Assembly (NCBI GenBank): GCA_028023455.1
Contig: JAQFVV010000509.1
Span: 124,001-188,000 of the forward strand
Direction: 5' to 3'
Length of the DNA stretch: 64,000 nucleotides
DNA from: Epiperipatus broadwayi
Lineage: Eukaryota > Onychophora > Udeonychophora > Euonychophora > Peripatidae
The translations under genes and the position numbers were made by a program. Under the pieces are notes generated by a model that was given only the letters and a program-made list of their open reading frames with translations, ran no database searches and had not been told where the DNA came from. Positions 47,641 through 59,438 of the stretch are shown here, piece by piece (position 1 is the stretch's first letter; each line of letters begins with the position of its first letter).

Positions 47641-48429
47641 TGAACCCAAGCTAATCCGTTCGAACAGTTATATAAATCTAATCCTGGGTCAGTAACTATA
47701 TATTTCAGAAACTTCTAAAGGTGTTCGATTGACAACTGTTTAAGAAATAAGCAATTAGTATTAAAATTATTAGGTACAATAAAAATGGCCTAAGTAAGGC
47801 TTACAAAAAAGAAAGAAAGATGTGCTTAAATTTGCCTTTTAAAAAACAAACAAAAAATAATAGGATGACTTTATTGCTGAGGAATTCACAAGAAATTTGA
47901 GAACTGGAAGTATTAGAGTTAGGCATGATCTAAGAATTTTAAACCCAAGTGTCTACCATTTTACCACTGCACAAAAGCATGCAGGTGACATTCAGTTGAA
48001 TTCATGATTTTTGTGCATTTCAAAAAGTGAGTTAGACCTTGCTCAGGCAGCATATATATTGAAGCAGTCGGATCTGAGTTCGATCCTAGCTTCATGACAT
48101 CTAGCCATAAGCCCACTTCAAACCCTAGTACTAACCTTAAATTTCCGATGCAACGGGGCTTTATACGGTCAATCCACGCTAGTTTTCTTAAAGAAAAACT
48201 ATTATATAAATGTGTGTTAAAATTAACTAGTTTAAGGTTTAAATTAATCAATGTTCTTAATAGATTCATGATAAAATTATTCATGAATTTATATATATTA
48301 TAACTGCGTGGATTGTGCGTATATATTATAAATATTTAAATATATATATTTGTTGTAAAGTTTCATTGCATCGGGAATGTTTTATTTTACTTTTAAATAA
48401 TTTGTTAAATTTTTAGTGATTAAAAGCTA
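47641..48429. other. Non-coding, tRNA-like fragment
   Basis: Near 48030-48095, TTGCTCAGGCAGCA and GAGTTCGATCCTAG form a weak A-box/B-box pair. No gene is called; open frames at 47961-48303 overlap it on both strands. Confidence 0.35.
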
Positions 48430-48622
48430 CATTCTTTCGATAAGCTTTCAGATTTTCCCTTTCCAAAAACAATGGGTAAAGTTTTATTAATTAGAAAAAA
48501 GATAATTATTTAAAATGTAAGGATGGTTCCTAATTAAAATCATTTTTCTGATTTTAAAAATTCATTTTCTAATTAGAAAATGAATTCAAGTTAATGAGTT
48601 TGAAAGCCTTATCGAAGGAATG
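48430..48622. repeat. Inverted-repeat MITE-like element
   Basis: CATTCTTTCGATAAGCTTTC (48430-48449) pairs with GAAAGCCTTATCGAAGGAATG (48602-48622). An inner palindrome, CATTTTCTAATTAGAAAATG, lies at 48564-48583. It is non-coding and sits at the left edge of the compositionally distinct stretch. Confidence 0.65.
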
Positions 48623-48649
48623 TATCTAAAATCAATTAGTAGAAACTTG

Positions 48650-50830
48650 TAACATTGAAAATGAAAGAAGCGCTAGCCCGAAGGCATCAGACACAGTATA
48701 AATAGCTCTGAAAAGTTTGGAGAAGAAAGAAACCATCTTTGTTTTAGAGAAGTGCCATTAAACTCTGTGCGTTTTAAAATTATGAATTTAAATAGTGTTT
48801 CTATCATGGTGAGGGGCTAAATGTCAGGAATCTGGCTACTGTGCCTGAAGTCCCCTGAAAATCTTCAATGAAGTTGCTAAACCTTTTCCGGACCAATCAT
48901 GCTGCCAAAATCATGAAAAATCAATCAAAATGCTGTTCAAGTAATTTACCAAATGCGCGCCTACGTTTTACCAACTCGGACGTGTAATCTAAGGAACCAG
49001 CCCCGGAAGAAATGGTAATATATTTCCATAATGAACCGTAACTTTCTGGCCAGTTTCCGAACTTTACTTTACACTCCCTTTAAAAGATCTTCTCATTTAT
49101 TAATGTAATAATCTGTACAAAACTTTCTGTTATTTATGCTATATTTAAGTCATGTAGTAATTCTCTCAATCTCTAGTCCTTAGATTTATCTTTCCTTTCT
49201 TACGATGGCGGTTCATTTATTGTATTATATATATTTATTGAGTAATTTATTAATGTCATTTATTTTTAATTATATGCCAATAATCCTTCGACTCAATGAT
49301 CTCCCCTGTTCCATCTGCCTTATACAAGTAATAATACATCAAGTCTGATAGTAATTTCCGCCCATTAGAACTAAATTTATACGGTTCTATTAATCATCGA
49401 GTCGAAAGAATTTATTCAATGTTTGCTATTTTTATAATTGGCTAATAATAAATCATTAGCTTCATTTCTAACCTATGTCCCCGGCTCTTTTATCAGGTTA
49501 ACAAATGTTTATCTACGTATATTTATAATCTTAAAATATTTTGCAAAGGGGTTGATAAAGGAATCAAATAAATATATTCTAATTCAAATTTCTGTTACTT
49601 TCTATTAAGATTCAGGTAGGGCACGATGTTTGGGGCATAATTAATATAATTTTATAAATGCTTTAAAATAATTTTAGTTAAAAGCTCATTTGACTTTAAT
49701 TAATTTGATCAAGTCATCACGTAGAGCATTCTATAATAAATTGGGTTTTATTATTCAAACGGTGACTATCAAGTCATCATTTTCGAACATTGCTGACATA
49801 GGGCAATCTTCCGCTCCATAGGCTTGTCGGTGGTGATATTACTGTTATTTTAAATTATAGAGGAAGAAAGCACTTCCTCCCCCGCTTATATTATATTTGG
49901 AACACCAAAGGTTCGTAGCTATGACTCGGCCTGGCTTTTCCAGTGTTCCACGTCTCCTTAAAGGGCAGTAAGACTTGTCAAATACAAGCCGCCATACTAC
50001 TTAAATCACTGACAAGCTATTATCTTTCATGTTCATTTTATAGCTCATAATTCGTCAGCACCGTTACCTCTCTGTTCCAGTAAAGCCCGCTCTTATGCTC
50101 GTAATTCGTGATGAAGTGATTTCATTAAAGTCGAACAAATTCTTAGTCATCTCTAATTAAATAAGTTTTCTAGTAAAGGTTAAAGTTATGCCCTAAATAC
50201 GTATCTTGCTATTCATGAATTGATTTGCGAATGTGAAAATAAATCTCACACTCTTCCGTATAAAATTAGAATAATAATTTCCGTCACCACTGAATACCTT
50301 TATCTGCCTTTATTTTCTTGTTGGGGGCATAGACATATAGACTTCCATAATATTGCGTAATACTTGTTGGCATATAATAGGAACTGCCATTCTTATTATA
50401 ATTATAAACTATGTTTAAGGACTAGAGGTAATCAATATAATCATCATTTAAAAATTGAACAAAACTATTACTATTATTATTAAAATATTTTATAAACACA
50501 CTTGGTTTCTTAAGTCTTTTATTCAATAATTATTTTAATGTTAATGCTCGCTGTCTGTGTTGGCAACCCGAACATATACATATGATTCGACTTAAAATTA
50601 TCTTTAGTTAGTTTATTATCCGATATTAGTGTCAGTTCAGGGGTCTCTAATCATTACCAACCGTTGAGCTAGTTCCTTGGTGCATAGCACTGTGCCGTCG
50701 ATTTAGATCATCCATTGACCTGAGCTGGCGAGTTGGGTTTGAATTCAGTTTGGTTCGGCTGAGTTTGAATCCGACTTTGCAGTTTAGGTGGTGGAGGTTT
50801 TTCGACTGGTACAATATATAAATGAAATTA
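48650..50830. other. Second compositionally distinct non-coding stretch
   Basis: Like 1-4500 it has more CpG and fewer A/T runs and holds no recognised repeat or ORF. A TATA-like TATAAATAG lies at 48698. A short inverted pair, TCGACTCAATGAT and ATCATCGAGTCGA, lies near 49289 and 49395. It closes at about 50799-50815 with GACTGGTACAATATAT. It lies inside bet1 intron 3. Confidence 0.4.
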
Positions 50831-51194
50831 AATAGTCGTGGTGTTTTAATGATAAAAATGGTTTCATTATTTTATAATACTCTAAACATTCAAAATCATT
50901 AACAGTTACATAATGAAATACAAACTAAAATATTTTAAGAGAATGGCAAGTAATGACAAATTCGCTAACGATGAATCCCCTGATTGATGAGCACTTAATT
51001 CAATACTAGAGTATTTCTGGTGGAAAGAGACTAAATTACAGTTCTCCAAAAACTGTGAAACCTCCACTAGCAATGGGTGTTACCAACAGATTCTACTGAA
51101 ATGGACATATCTCATAGCTGTAAATGGTTGCCAAGAGTATCTTTTACAGACTACATATCAATTTTCATTGAAGAAAATGATTGTAAGAACTATT

Positions 51195-51301
51195 TTTTTT
51201 TTTTTCCTTTTTTTCATGTGTCAAAGCATCGGCCGGGAAACAAACCCGGGACAACTGCTTGTAAGGCAGCTGTGCTGACCACTCGGCCACCAATGCTTGA
51301 T
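51195..51301 (-). mobile_element. tRNA-Val-like SINE with 14-bp target duplication
   Basis: The minus-strand head (51296-51225) folds as a near-complete tRNA: a 7-bp acceptor stem (GCATTGG/CCGATGC), an anticodon arm GCTGC-CTTACAA-GCAGT with UAC (valine), a perfect 5-bp T stem (CCGGG/CCCGG), and a weak D stem. It is followed by TTTGACACATG and an A-rich tail. TTGTAAGAACTATT flanks it at 51181-51194 and 51302-51315. The tail and flanking duplication show it is a retroposed SINE and not a resident tRNA gene. Confidence 0.8.
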
Positions 51302-52139
51302 TTGTAAGAACTATTCTATGTAAATAAAAGGGAAATCAATAAATTACACATCCTTTATATAGGAGCTTTTGAAAATAAACCAAAAACTTTTTTTTAAATT
51401 TTTTTTACTTTTTGAACTAATAATCTCATGTCTATAACACATTTCTAAATTCAGTCTGTTTCCATTTTCTATACGATTCATTTGTAAAAAAGTTGTCTTT
51501 AAGATGTTGGATAATTCAAAATTTTAATACCAGATTGTGAATCAGTTCAAAGATCCACTCCCCAATTTGAAGGACTAGTGATCTTTCTTTGTATTATTCA
51601 ACCTAAGAGCTTTTGCCAGTTGCTCTTAGGACTTCCTAGGATACCAAAAACTCCTTGATCTTTATCCCTTTCTATAAGATGGACTTATATTTAACTGCCA
51701 TGAAAATATTCAAATATATTTCCTTGACCTGAATCCAGCAGTGGTTAAATAAGACATATATACCAAAGAATTCTAAAATGCTTCAAAAAAAGCAATCTAT
51801 CATCATTATATCAGATCACATACTCTAAGAGTCTTTTACTTTATTCTTTAAATATGCACATCTCCTTTCTGTTAATCTATCACTCATCTCTAAAATATCT
51901 TTCATAATATCTTTCACCTAAGAGTTTATTCAATTCTTTTTTTTCCACACCTTAACAAATAAAACTGTTTTAAAGTTAAATTTTTTCATATTACTAGTAT
52001 CAATTTTTAAAATCTGAACACAATCAAAAGCAATACCAGATTGAAACAAAATCTTACTCCACAATATTTATAAGTAACATTGGATCATTGCCTAAATTAT
52101 TTTACTTATTTATCTATGGTGAAATACAAAATATTTTCT

Positions 52140-52870
52140 AGGAATAACCTTGGAAAGAAGTTTTCGTATAACTTGGGGTTGTGTTGGAGGCAATTCAAAA
52201 CTTTTTAAAATAGTTTCGTAGGATGTATATTAAGGATTATAATGATAAACTATGAGAATGAAGATAAATTTTCTGATGATATGGTCGTTTTTGCGATTAA
52301 TACTTCTAATATTTCAGGACATGTTAAAACAACTGCAAGATAAAAAAAGTAAGACTAAAACTACAGCTAAGAAAAGAAAATAGAGATTAATATCAGTGAA
52401 TTAGAAGATTTAATAACTACAAATATCTGATTATTAATATAGATAGAAACATAACGGGAAAAAATAATCACAGAATCAAACTTGGATGAAATACTTTTAA
52501 TAGTAATGAAAATATGGGTTAAAAGGAAGATGATACATGAATACTTAATAGAAGAGCAATGGGGAGGCTTCAAACTACACAATGAAATATAGAGACATAA
52601 TAAGGTTTGAAAGTGAAATATATGGATGAGAGGATAAACAGATATCATTGACATAATTGAAAGAATTAAGACTGAAATGGAGTTGGTCTGGTCCATTGCT
52701 AGAAGAAAATAGAAAGACAATTGAGTCTTGTAACTACATCTCAAGAAATTGTAAAGAATCTAAAATTAGACCTCACGCGAGATAAATGGAATATAGAATT
52801 TGGAGAAGTTGAATTAAACTTGAGAAATCTTCAGCCTCTAATGGACTAATGATATGATGATGGTCTGTTT
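52140..52870 (+). mobile_element. Old RTE-type LINE copy
   Basis: Plus-strand order matches the RTE coding end: a DDMVVFA-like segment (GATGATATGGTCGTTTTTGC), LKWSWSG-like (CTGAAATGGAGTTGGTCTGG), a WIPRDCK-like segment, and the tail CCTCTAATGGACTAATGATA. It is full of stops. The long minus frame across 52367-52744 is a shadow of this copy. Confidence 0.65.
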
Positions 52871-53602
52871 ATCTAAAGTCTCTGCTACAATTAAATGTTA
52901 TTTCGAAAAATTAAAACTTTTGTATTTTCCTTTTCTTATGTAACTTTTTTCTACTTCTCATCGACAGGACTTTTTTTTAAGAATGACTCGTGAATTATCA
53001 ATTAGAGCATTTGGCAATTATTCAAGAAAATGCCAATTGCCGTTTCATTCTCTTTATCATCAATGGCAATTTTGCAAAGGGTTAGTAAAATCAAATAGTG
53101 AACTTGAATGTTAAATAAAGGGTGTCATTTGTGCCACCTAGAAGTGATAGGTATAAAACCTCCCTGAGTTTACTCAATGGCAAAGAAATAAAGCGGTTAA
53201 ATCAATTCCAGTTTTTGAATCGATTCCCAACTGAGAAAAAAAAGAATCTCAATTGGTCAATAGAATGAATATGCTTAGCTTTTCTCTTTGGTGCTTGAAC
53301 ATTATTCAACCTCTTGAGCTTCAGTGATTATTTATATCAACAAAATATTTAATGAATCTTTCATAAAATTCAATGTCAGAGACAAAATGACCGGCCTTCT
53401 TAATAAACCTTATGGTAAAATCTAAATCAGGAAACAAAAAAAAAAGCAGATCAACAGTAAAAAATAGCAATACTATCGAGAATTATCAATAAGTAAATGA
53501 TATTAAGATAAATACTTTTCAAAAAAATACTAGAACTGATAAAAAAAAGCAAGCATAAACAGCAACAATTTTAATACAATAACGGAAATTAAAATTTCTT
53601 AC

Positions 53603-53659
53603 CATATCATTTAACATATTGTTCTGATATCGAACTTCAGAGCCAATTTCAATTGATAA
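53603..53659 (-). CDS. bet1: bet1 exon 3 (SNARE core)
   Basis: A 57-nt exon, phase 0 at both ends, lies between acceptor CAG|TTA (53660/53659) and donor ATG|GTAAGAA (53603/53602). It encodes LSIEIGSEVRYQNNMLNDM. LSIEIG is identical to the human BET1 segment. The Gln in RYQN (residue 54) is the expected ionic-layer glutamine of this Qc-SNARE, which pairs with syntaxin-5, membrin and Sec22 or Ykt6 partners in ER-Golgi fusion. Confidence 0.93.
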
Positions 53660-56600
53660 CTGAAAAAAAAAAAAAGATTTAATTCCAGATAAGTGTTTAA
53701 AACTGTCTTAATTAATAAACAAATTATTTACAATCATTTTTACAAAAAAAAAGTCAATAATTTTTTATTGTTATAAATAAAATTAATAATATTGGCATCA
53801 GCATGGGATTTGGTTTTTCATCATTGGATTTTCAATGATATGGATGACTGAAAAGTTGGAGTAGATTGAAGCCTGTCCATTAAAGTATGAAGATTTGGTA
53901 TCTTAATATAAACTGACTGATTATGTATATGTGTGGGAGATGATAATCTGGACCAACTGATGAGTACTGGTTTAGCATGAAATACGCATATTGGTGATTA
54001 TTTATCTTTTCGACGTGTATGATCAAGTGTCTCAGCAGTATGAGATAACATGGACGGTTGAAGATCGTGTGAAAGTCTGAGTTCAAACTCGCCTATACTT
54101 GTTATAAATAAAAGTAGAATAGTTACAAAAAAAATTTCAAGTCAGATGTCACATGACTTAATAGAATAATAAGAATACACAGTGGCAAAACATTCCATAC
54201 AATAGAATGGTGATCATGTGATGTTCAGTTGATGTAATAAAAATAAAAGCTTTTTTATACATATCAGTAAATGGTAGCACTATCAAACCTGATAACAAGG
54301 TATTATAAACATGTTCATTATTTGGTTTCAGCAATTAAAATGGAAACCAAATCAATGATCTACAGTTTGAAAAAAAAATTACATTTCTATGCCAAAGAAA
54401 AGAGTTTTGATATTTTGCACACAATTTTAAAGTTATTCAGTGTAGATTAAAGCCTTTAAGCTGAAAGATGTACAAACTAAATTCAGAAAAGATTAAGGAA
54501 TAAGAGATATTATTGCTAACCAATCCTGGATAATAAAAAAGGCCAGCGAACATAAGAAAAATAAATTTAATATGCACTTCCTTGATTACACTAAGGTTTT
54601 AAATTCAATCAATCTTAGAAAAATAAATTGGCAGAATATTTCATTGCTTTTATGAGCCAATCAAGATGGCAGCCCATATTTTTGATAAATCTACAGTTTT
54701 GGGGCTCCCAAAAAAATGCCTGTAAGGAAATGCCGTATTTGATATTTATATTTTATTTTTTATTACTATTATTTTTTTTTAAAAAAAATCATTGTGGAAA
54801 AATTAATTACAATATTTACAGTTTATTTTCTTTTTGGATTAACTTATTAACAAAAAAATAAATAAAAAATTTAAATATAATATTTACACTTTATTCATGT
54901 CAGCAGCATGCAATAGTATCATGACCATTATCGCACACTTTTTGGGAGGCAGAATCCTGTATCTTTGGGAATAATCCACTTTATCACATTCTGTGACAGA
55001 AATGTCCAAAATTTTTATCATTATGAAAATTTACCAAAAAACTGCTGATAAAAAGAAACATGCTGAATTGATCCAAAGTACAACAATGTTAAGAGCGTCT
55101 CGTCGTTTGCCATCTTATACATAAAAAAAAAAAAAAAAACTGAAATAAAGCTTCTTATTGAAATTTATCGGAATTTATTTTTTTAAATTTAACAATCGAT
55201 TTATTAATTTTGTTTTAATTCAACAACTAATATATCTTCGGTAGATTATAAGCTCTCAAAACTGTACATTTATCAAAAAGACAGGGTGCCATCTGTATGG
55301 GATTGAAACTTACAGTTAATCTCTATATGGGACTAAAACTTACAGTTACAATAAATAAATTAACTTTAAATTGGCAAAAAAATTAGATCTTCATTTTGTC
55401 ACCTATTTATTTAAACTTAAAATATAAAATGAGGAATCAGATTGGATATATTGAAAAATATATCAATAACCTTATATATATTAATAACACCACTCTTATA
55501 GCTAAAACAAAAAAGAACAAGACAAGTTAAAGAATAAAATGAAGAGAGTGGATCATGAATGAATATGGAAAAAAAGACAAAAAAAAATAAATATAAGGAA
55601 AATAGCCAACTTCAAAAATGATGAATATACAAAAGTTATTGTCAGTTTTAGCTTCCCTGAATCATGCACAGACAGCAAAGGATCTAGAAGTTAAGAGATT
55701 CCTGAAGATTGATAGTGGGAATACATCAATAAAATTATTTGGAAAAAACTAAACGCTTCAAAGATGCATTTCATGCTAAATCATTACTTTTCAGTTGGCC
55801 CAGGTCTCAATTTCTTACATGAATTCATCATTTGTTCATTATTTATCAGTATCACATTATTACAGTTTGATTTATAAGTGTCAAACTTCATGTGCTTTCT
55901 ACTTTGACATTATCCGCACTTCAGATAAGTACATTAATTATTATTATTTATTAGCTTAGATTAGAGATTATTACATTACTCTAATAAATAATTAATTAAT
56001 AAATAAGGTATTAATTTGAAATGAATAGAGCTAAAGTTAGAAGTGCAACAAATTTGGCATTTATAAACTTCTGTGTTGTATTTTTAATTATAGTAGGCTT
56101 ATTAAATCGCTAAGTTTTAGCTTAGTCTTTAAAAAATTAATTATTTAATATTTATAAGAGCAGAAAATATTTTAATGTAATTTAAAATTATACAAATTTA
56201 TAACAATGTGGATAAAAAAAAAAAAAAAATCTCATAAATGTTACCATTAAAATACTAACGCCCGCCTCTTCATATTCTTGTTCTCCAGGACTTCCTGGGT
56301 AGTATTTTTAATTTTTGTAGTTTGTTTTACTTAGCTTTAAAAAAACCTGGCACTGGAAGTAAATAAATAACATTAATATCTATTTCCAGCCCATTAAATA
56401 TTCTTTTTTTTTAAAATTAAATAAAGTTTTTAATTTTGTGATATAAAAATGCTTTCTGCTTCAAATTACCTTTATGTTCTACATCTTGAAAATTAGTAAG
56501 TTTAACAACTCATAAAAGTCCAAGAGATCTACTTTTTGAATTTCTTCAATTTCAAACATTTTCATGTTTATTTCAGAATGCATACCTAGCGATTGAGATT

Positions 56601-56680
56601 AGTGAAACATTATTAAAAAGTAATACGGATTATATATTTTAGATAATTATTAGTATTTTTCAAAAAAAAAAAAAGCTTAC
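53660..56680. other. bet1 intron 2, old repeats
   Basis: The intron has family C fragments at about 53930-54015 (TGGACCAACTGATGAGTACT) and 55750-55930 (AAAGATGCATTTCATGCTAA, CAGTTGGCCCAGGTCTCAAT). At about 54138-54240 there is AGTCAGATGTCACATGACTT (shared with 9184) and a family A end fragment. No other exon is visible. Confidence 0.5.
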
Positions 56681-56787
56681 CGATTTTAAAGAATAAACTT
56701 TATCTTTTAATCCTTCAACTAGCCTTTCATTGTCTTCTTCTACATCATAAGATGGAGGTGCGAAAGATGAATTAGCAGGACCATCTC
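56681..56787 (-). CDS. bet1: bet1 exon 2 (N-terminal region and SNARE start)
   Basis: Acceptor TTTAG|GAGATGG (56788/56787) and donor AAATCG|GTAAGC (56681/56680) enclose 107 nt. With the G from exon 1 it reads GDGPANSSFAPPSY, then DVEEDNERLVEGLKDKV and YSLKS. EE-NERL-E-L-KV--LKS is the hallmark start of the BET1 SNARE helix. The proline/serine-rich part before it is the short variable N-terminal region. Confidence 0.93.
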
Positions 56788-58019
56788 CTAAAAAAAAATT
56801 GCACAAACTTTATACTATATCTGTTCTATTAATCATAGTATATACATAAAGTCAGATTTTAAAAAGAGCTGTAGTTTAGCCTTCAATCTAATAAGATTGT
56901 TAATAAACTAATCCACTGTAAGCTAGATAATAATACACTTTGCTTGACTCTATTATGACAAGGATAAACTTAAATAGACTGGACATGTTGGATGAGAATG
57001 AATAGCAAGAACTTTTAGTGAATGTGAGCATGGTTTTCAATGGAGAAGCATATGTAGTTAAATTATGCAAATTGTTTTAATTGGGAGGATATGGTTAGGG
57101 ATAGAATATAAATAAGAATTGTAAATAAACCAAGTGTTAATTTTTTCACTAAAAAAACACTTGTTCTAAAAATTTAAGAGACACAAAATGTCAGATTAAC
57201 AGACTTTGGTTTCAATATGCGATTCACATGGATGTATTTATGTTTTCCTGATTGGTTTACATAGTCAGTGCAATATTTACCTTTATCTTGGTTTTTTTTT
57301 TTTGTCTTTGTTTTTTCTGGAACCATTAACAATATATGACTGGAGCAATTAGAATAATACTCATCAATCTTGGATCAACTTTAAAGCATCATTTCTCATG
57401 CTAGTAGGAGAAACCAATCATAAAGAAATGGGAAAAAATTTTTTCATTCATATGATTGCTAGTAGCTAATTTGGACAATCCCTTCTGTGAATAATAACAC
57501 CATTTTATAACCACTTTTCCACGAATATAAAGACAGTGCCTTACTCATGTTTCAGCTGCTGTTTTGTTCCAAGATTGTGAACTTATGTAGGGTTTGAACT
57601 CAGGTCATGAGATAACCACTTTAACATGACATTCCTTTTCTGAAAATTAGATGGTGAGGTTTGACCCTATTTCTTTCTCATTCTCTTAAAATGTAATTCT
57701 TCTGCAACCCATTTTTTTATCACTTTAAATATAACCACTTATTAAAAAACTGAAGAAATAAGAGGTAGTAGGTCTGCCATTATTTTGTGTTTTCTTAGCA
57801 GGATTTTTAGCGTTTCAGTTTAAAGCAACATTATAAACTTAATAGTTCTGATACAACTACTACCCTTGTCCAGCTCTACATCATTTTCTGATACTATATA
57901 GCTCATATAAATCAGTCAATTAATTTTTCTTCTGAAACAGAATAATGCCTCTTATCCATTCCAAACATGTTGCATACCATTTATCTGAAATTTGATTTCC
58001 ACTCTGCAGCTATCTACAT
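56788..58019. other. bet1 intron 1, 3' part
   Basis: No exon is visible. Around 57560-57620 the minus strand has a weak tRNA-like B-box (TGAGTTCAAACCC). Confidence 0.4.
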
Positions 58020-58520
58020 ACCTATAAACATCACATGATCACCATTTCTTATGCTTACTTATAACTGTTATTAAAACAGGCAAAACTCATTATATAAATG
58101 GTGATCATGTGATGTTTATTGGCTTAAAACCAATCCTGCCTAACAGGATATTGGTGGCTATGGTTATTAAAGAACCAAAGACACCAAAATGTACTGAAGT
58201 GAGTTCAGACCTATATAACTATATAAGCTAATGAGCTTGAATTGAAAATATTAAGATGTTTTCAATTTCATTCTCATAGTTTTGTAGTTATGTAGAGATA
58301 AAAGGTGGCTGCTGGAGGGTTGCATTAGATCCTAAGATCTAGGTGCAGTTCTCTTAGATCCAAGGCTCCTCACTGATGAAGGCCACAAGCCAGAAACTAG
58401 TCTGGGGATATTGGATGAGTAGGCACTAGATGATTTTATGCACAAGCCTTCTGGCATCCATTGATTACTCTAGCTTGCTGTGAGTGGGCAATACGTATAG
58501 TGAGTTTTGCCTGTTTTTAC
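58020..58520 (+). repeat. Hammerhead-bearing repeat (family A), best copy
   Basis: It opens with a foldback (CATCACATGATCACCATTTC pairing with GGTGATCATGTGATG), continues through the family interior (TATGGTTATTAAAGAACCAA, TAACTATATAAGCTAATGAG, TAAAAGGTGGCTGCTGGAGG), the hammerhead, and the segment up to GCAATACGTATAGTGAG. It lies in bet1 intron 1, with the ribozyme on the strand opposite to bet1. Confidence 0.85.
58358..58416 (+). ncRNA. Hammerhead ribozyme, all core and stem elements intact
   Basis: Outer stem I ATCCAA (58358-58363) pairs with TTGGAT (58411-58416). An internal loop GGC/TA separates it from inner stem I TCCTCA (58367-58372), which pairs with TGGGGA (58403-58408, one G-U). 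Core CTGATGA is at 58373-58379. Stem II GGC/GCC (58381-58383, 58389-58391) has loop CACAA and is flanked by an unusual A/A in place of the common G-C closing pair. GAAA follows at 58393-58396, then a two-pair stem III with loop TA, and cleavage after C 58402 (GUC). Short stem III type I hammerheads are known from Penelope-like elements and retrozymes. Confidence 0.85.
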
Positions 58521-58724
58521 ATACCAATAAGTAATATATAAATACCTTATGGAAATGCAAGCAAACTCCAAAATTTTTCTGGTTATTGGCATTTGTTAAT
58601 GAGTGGCACTAAAGTGGCTTATCTATCTGGCAGTTACTTTCATTTCTTTTATACTATTGAAGTCAGTGTACTGAAGATTTCAACAACTCACTCCATACAA
58701 AAGTGCCACCTAGAGCAAGACATA

Positions 58725-58850
58725 ATCATGAATGTCATCATTATCATTTTCAACCATTACCATTCCACTGTAGGATGAAGGTCTCTTCAAATTCAATCCA
58801 TCTTCTCCGATCTTTAGCTTTTCTTCTTACATCATCTCACGAATGTAATA
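58725..58850 (-). mobile_element. RTE-type LINE, short 3' end fragment
   Basis: Minus-strand match to the RTE 3' terminus (complement of CATTCCACTGTAGGATGAAG and CCATCTTCTCCGATCTTTAG). It is about 125 bases, severely truncated. Confidence 0.75.
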
Positions 58851-59438
58851 CTAGTTTTATCTTGATACTTATTAAATTCGAGTCATATACACACACACAC
58901 AAATACTTTATTTAAACAAGATTATCCGACTACCAATATTTTAACAACTGGCTTTAAGAATTACCTATCTAAAATAATTTTTAGGAACAATCTCATAGAA
59001 AAGCTGAACATGATATTGCTTGTGATTGTAATGCAAATATAATACTCCAAGAACAGCTTTATCAGTAGCGCATTCTATTGGTGAATATATTTCCATGTTT
59101 CGGAGAAAAACGCTCATTATTGTCCTTCTCGATAAGCAATTAAATATTATCATAAGAAATATCAATGGGACGCTCAATTGACCCCCCCCCCTCAGCTTCC
59201 CATTCTTTCACGTACTTCTCCATCAGATGTCGTAAGACTAATTATCCCAAAGAATATATATGAAAAGTCATTAAACAGATTAGAACTATGACTAATTCAA
59301 ATTAAGTTTCACAATCTAAGATGTGTATTGAATAGCGTTATCAAAATTTTTTCAAATGTTCAAAATACGAAATCCTTACAATCGATAAAGAAAATAAGAG
59401 AACTTTTGTGAGATCACAGATTGGTTTTTCCAGATATT

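Noticed and set aside
51225-51296. Functional tRNA-Val(UAC) gene
   Set aside because: The cloverleaf is nearly complete, but the D stem is weak, an A-rich tail follows, and a 14-bp target duplication encloses head plus tail, so it is a SINE.
52367-52744. 125-residue minus-strand protein with hydrophobic stretches
   Set aside because: It is the antisense shadow of a decayed plus-strand RTE copy.
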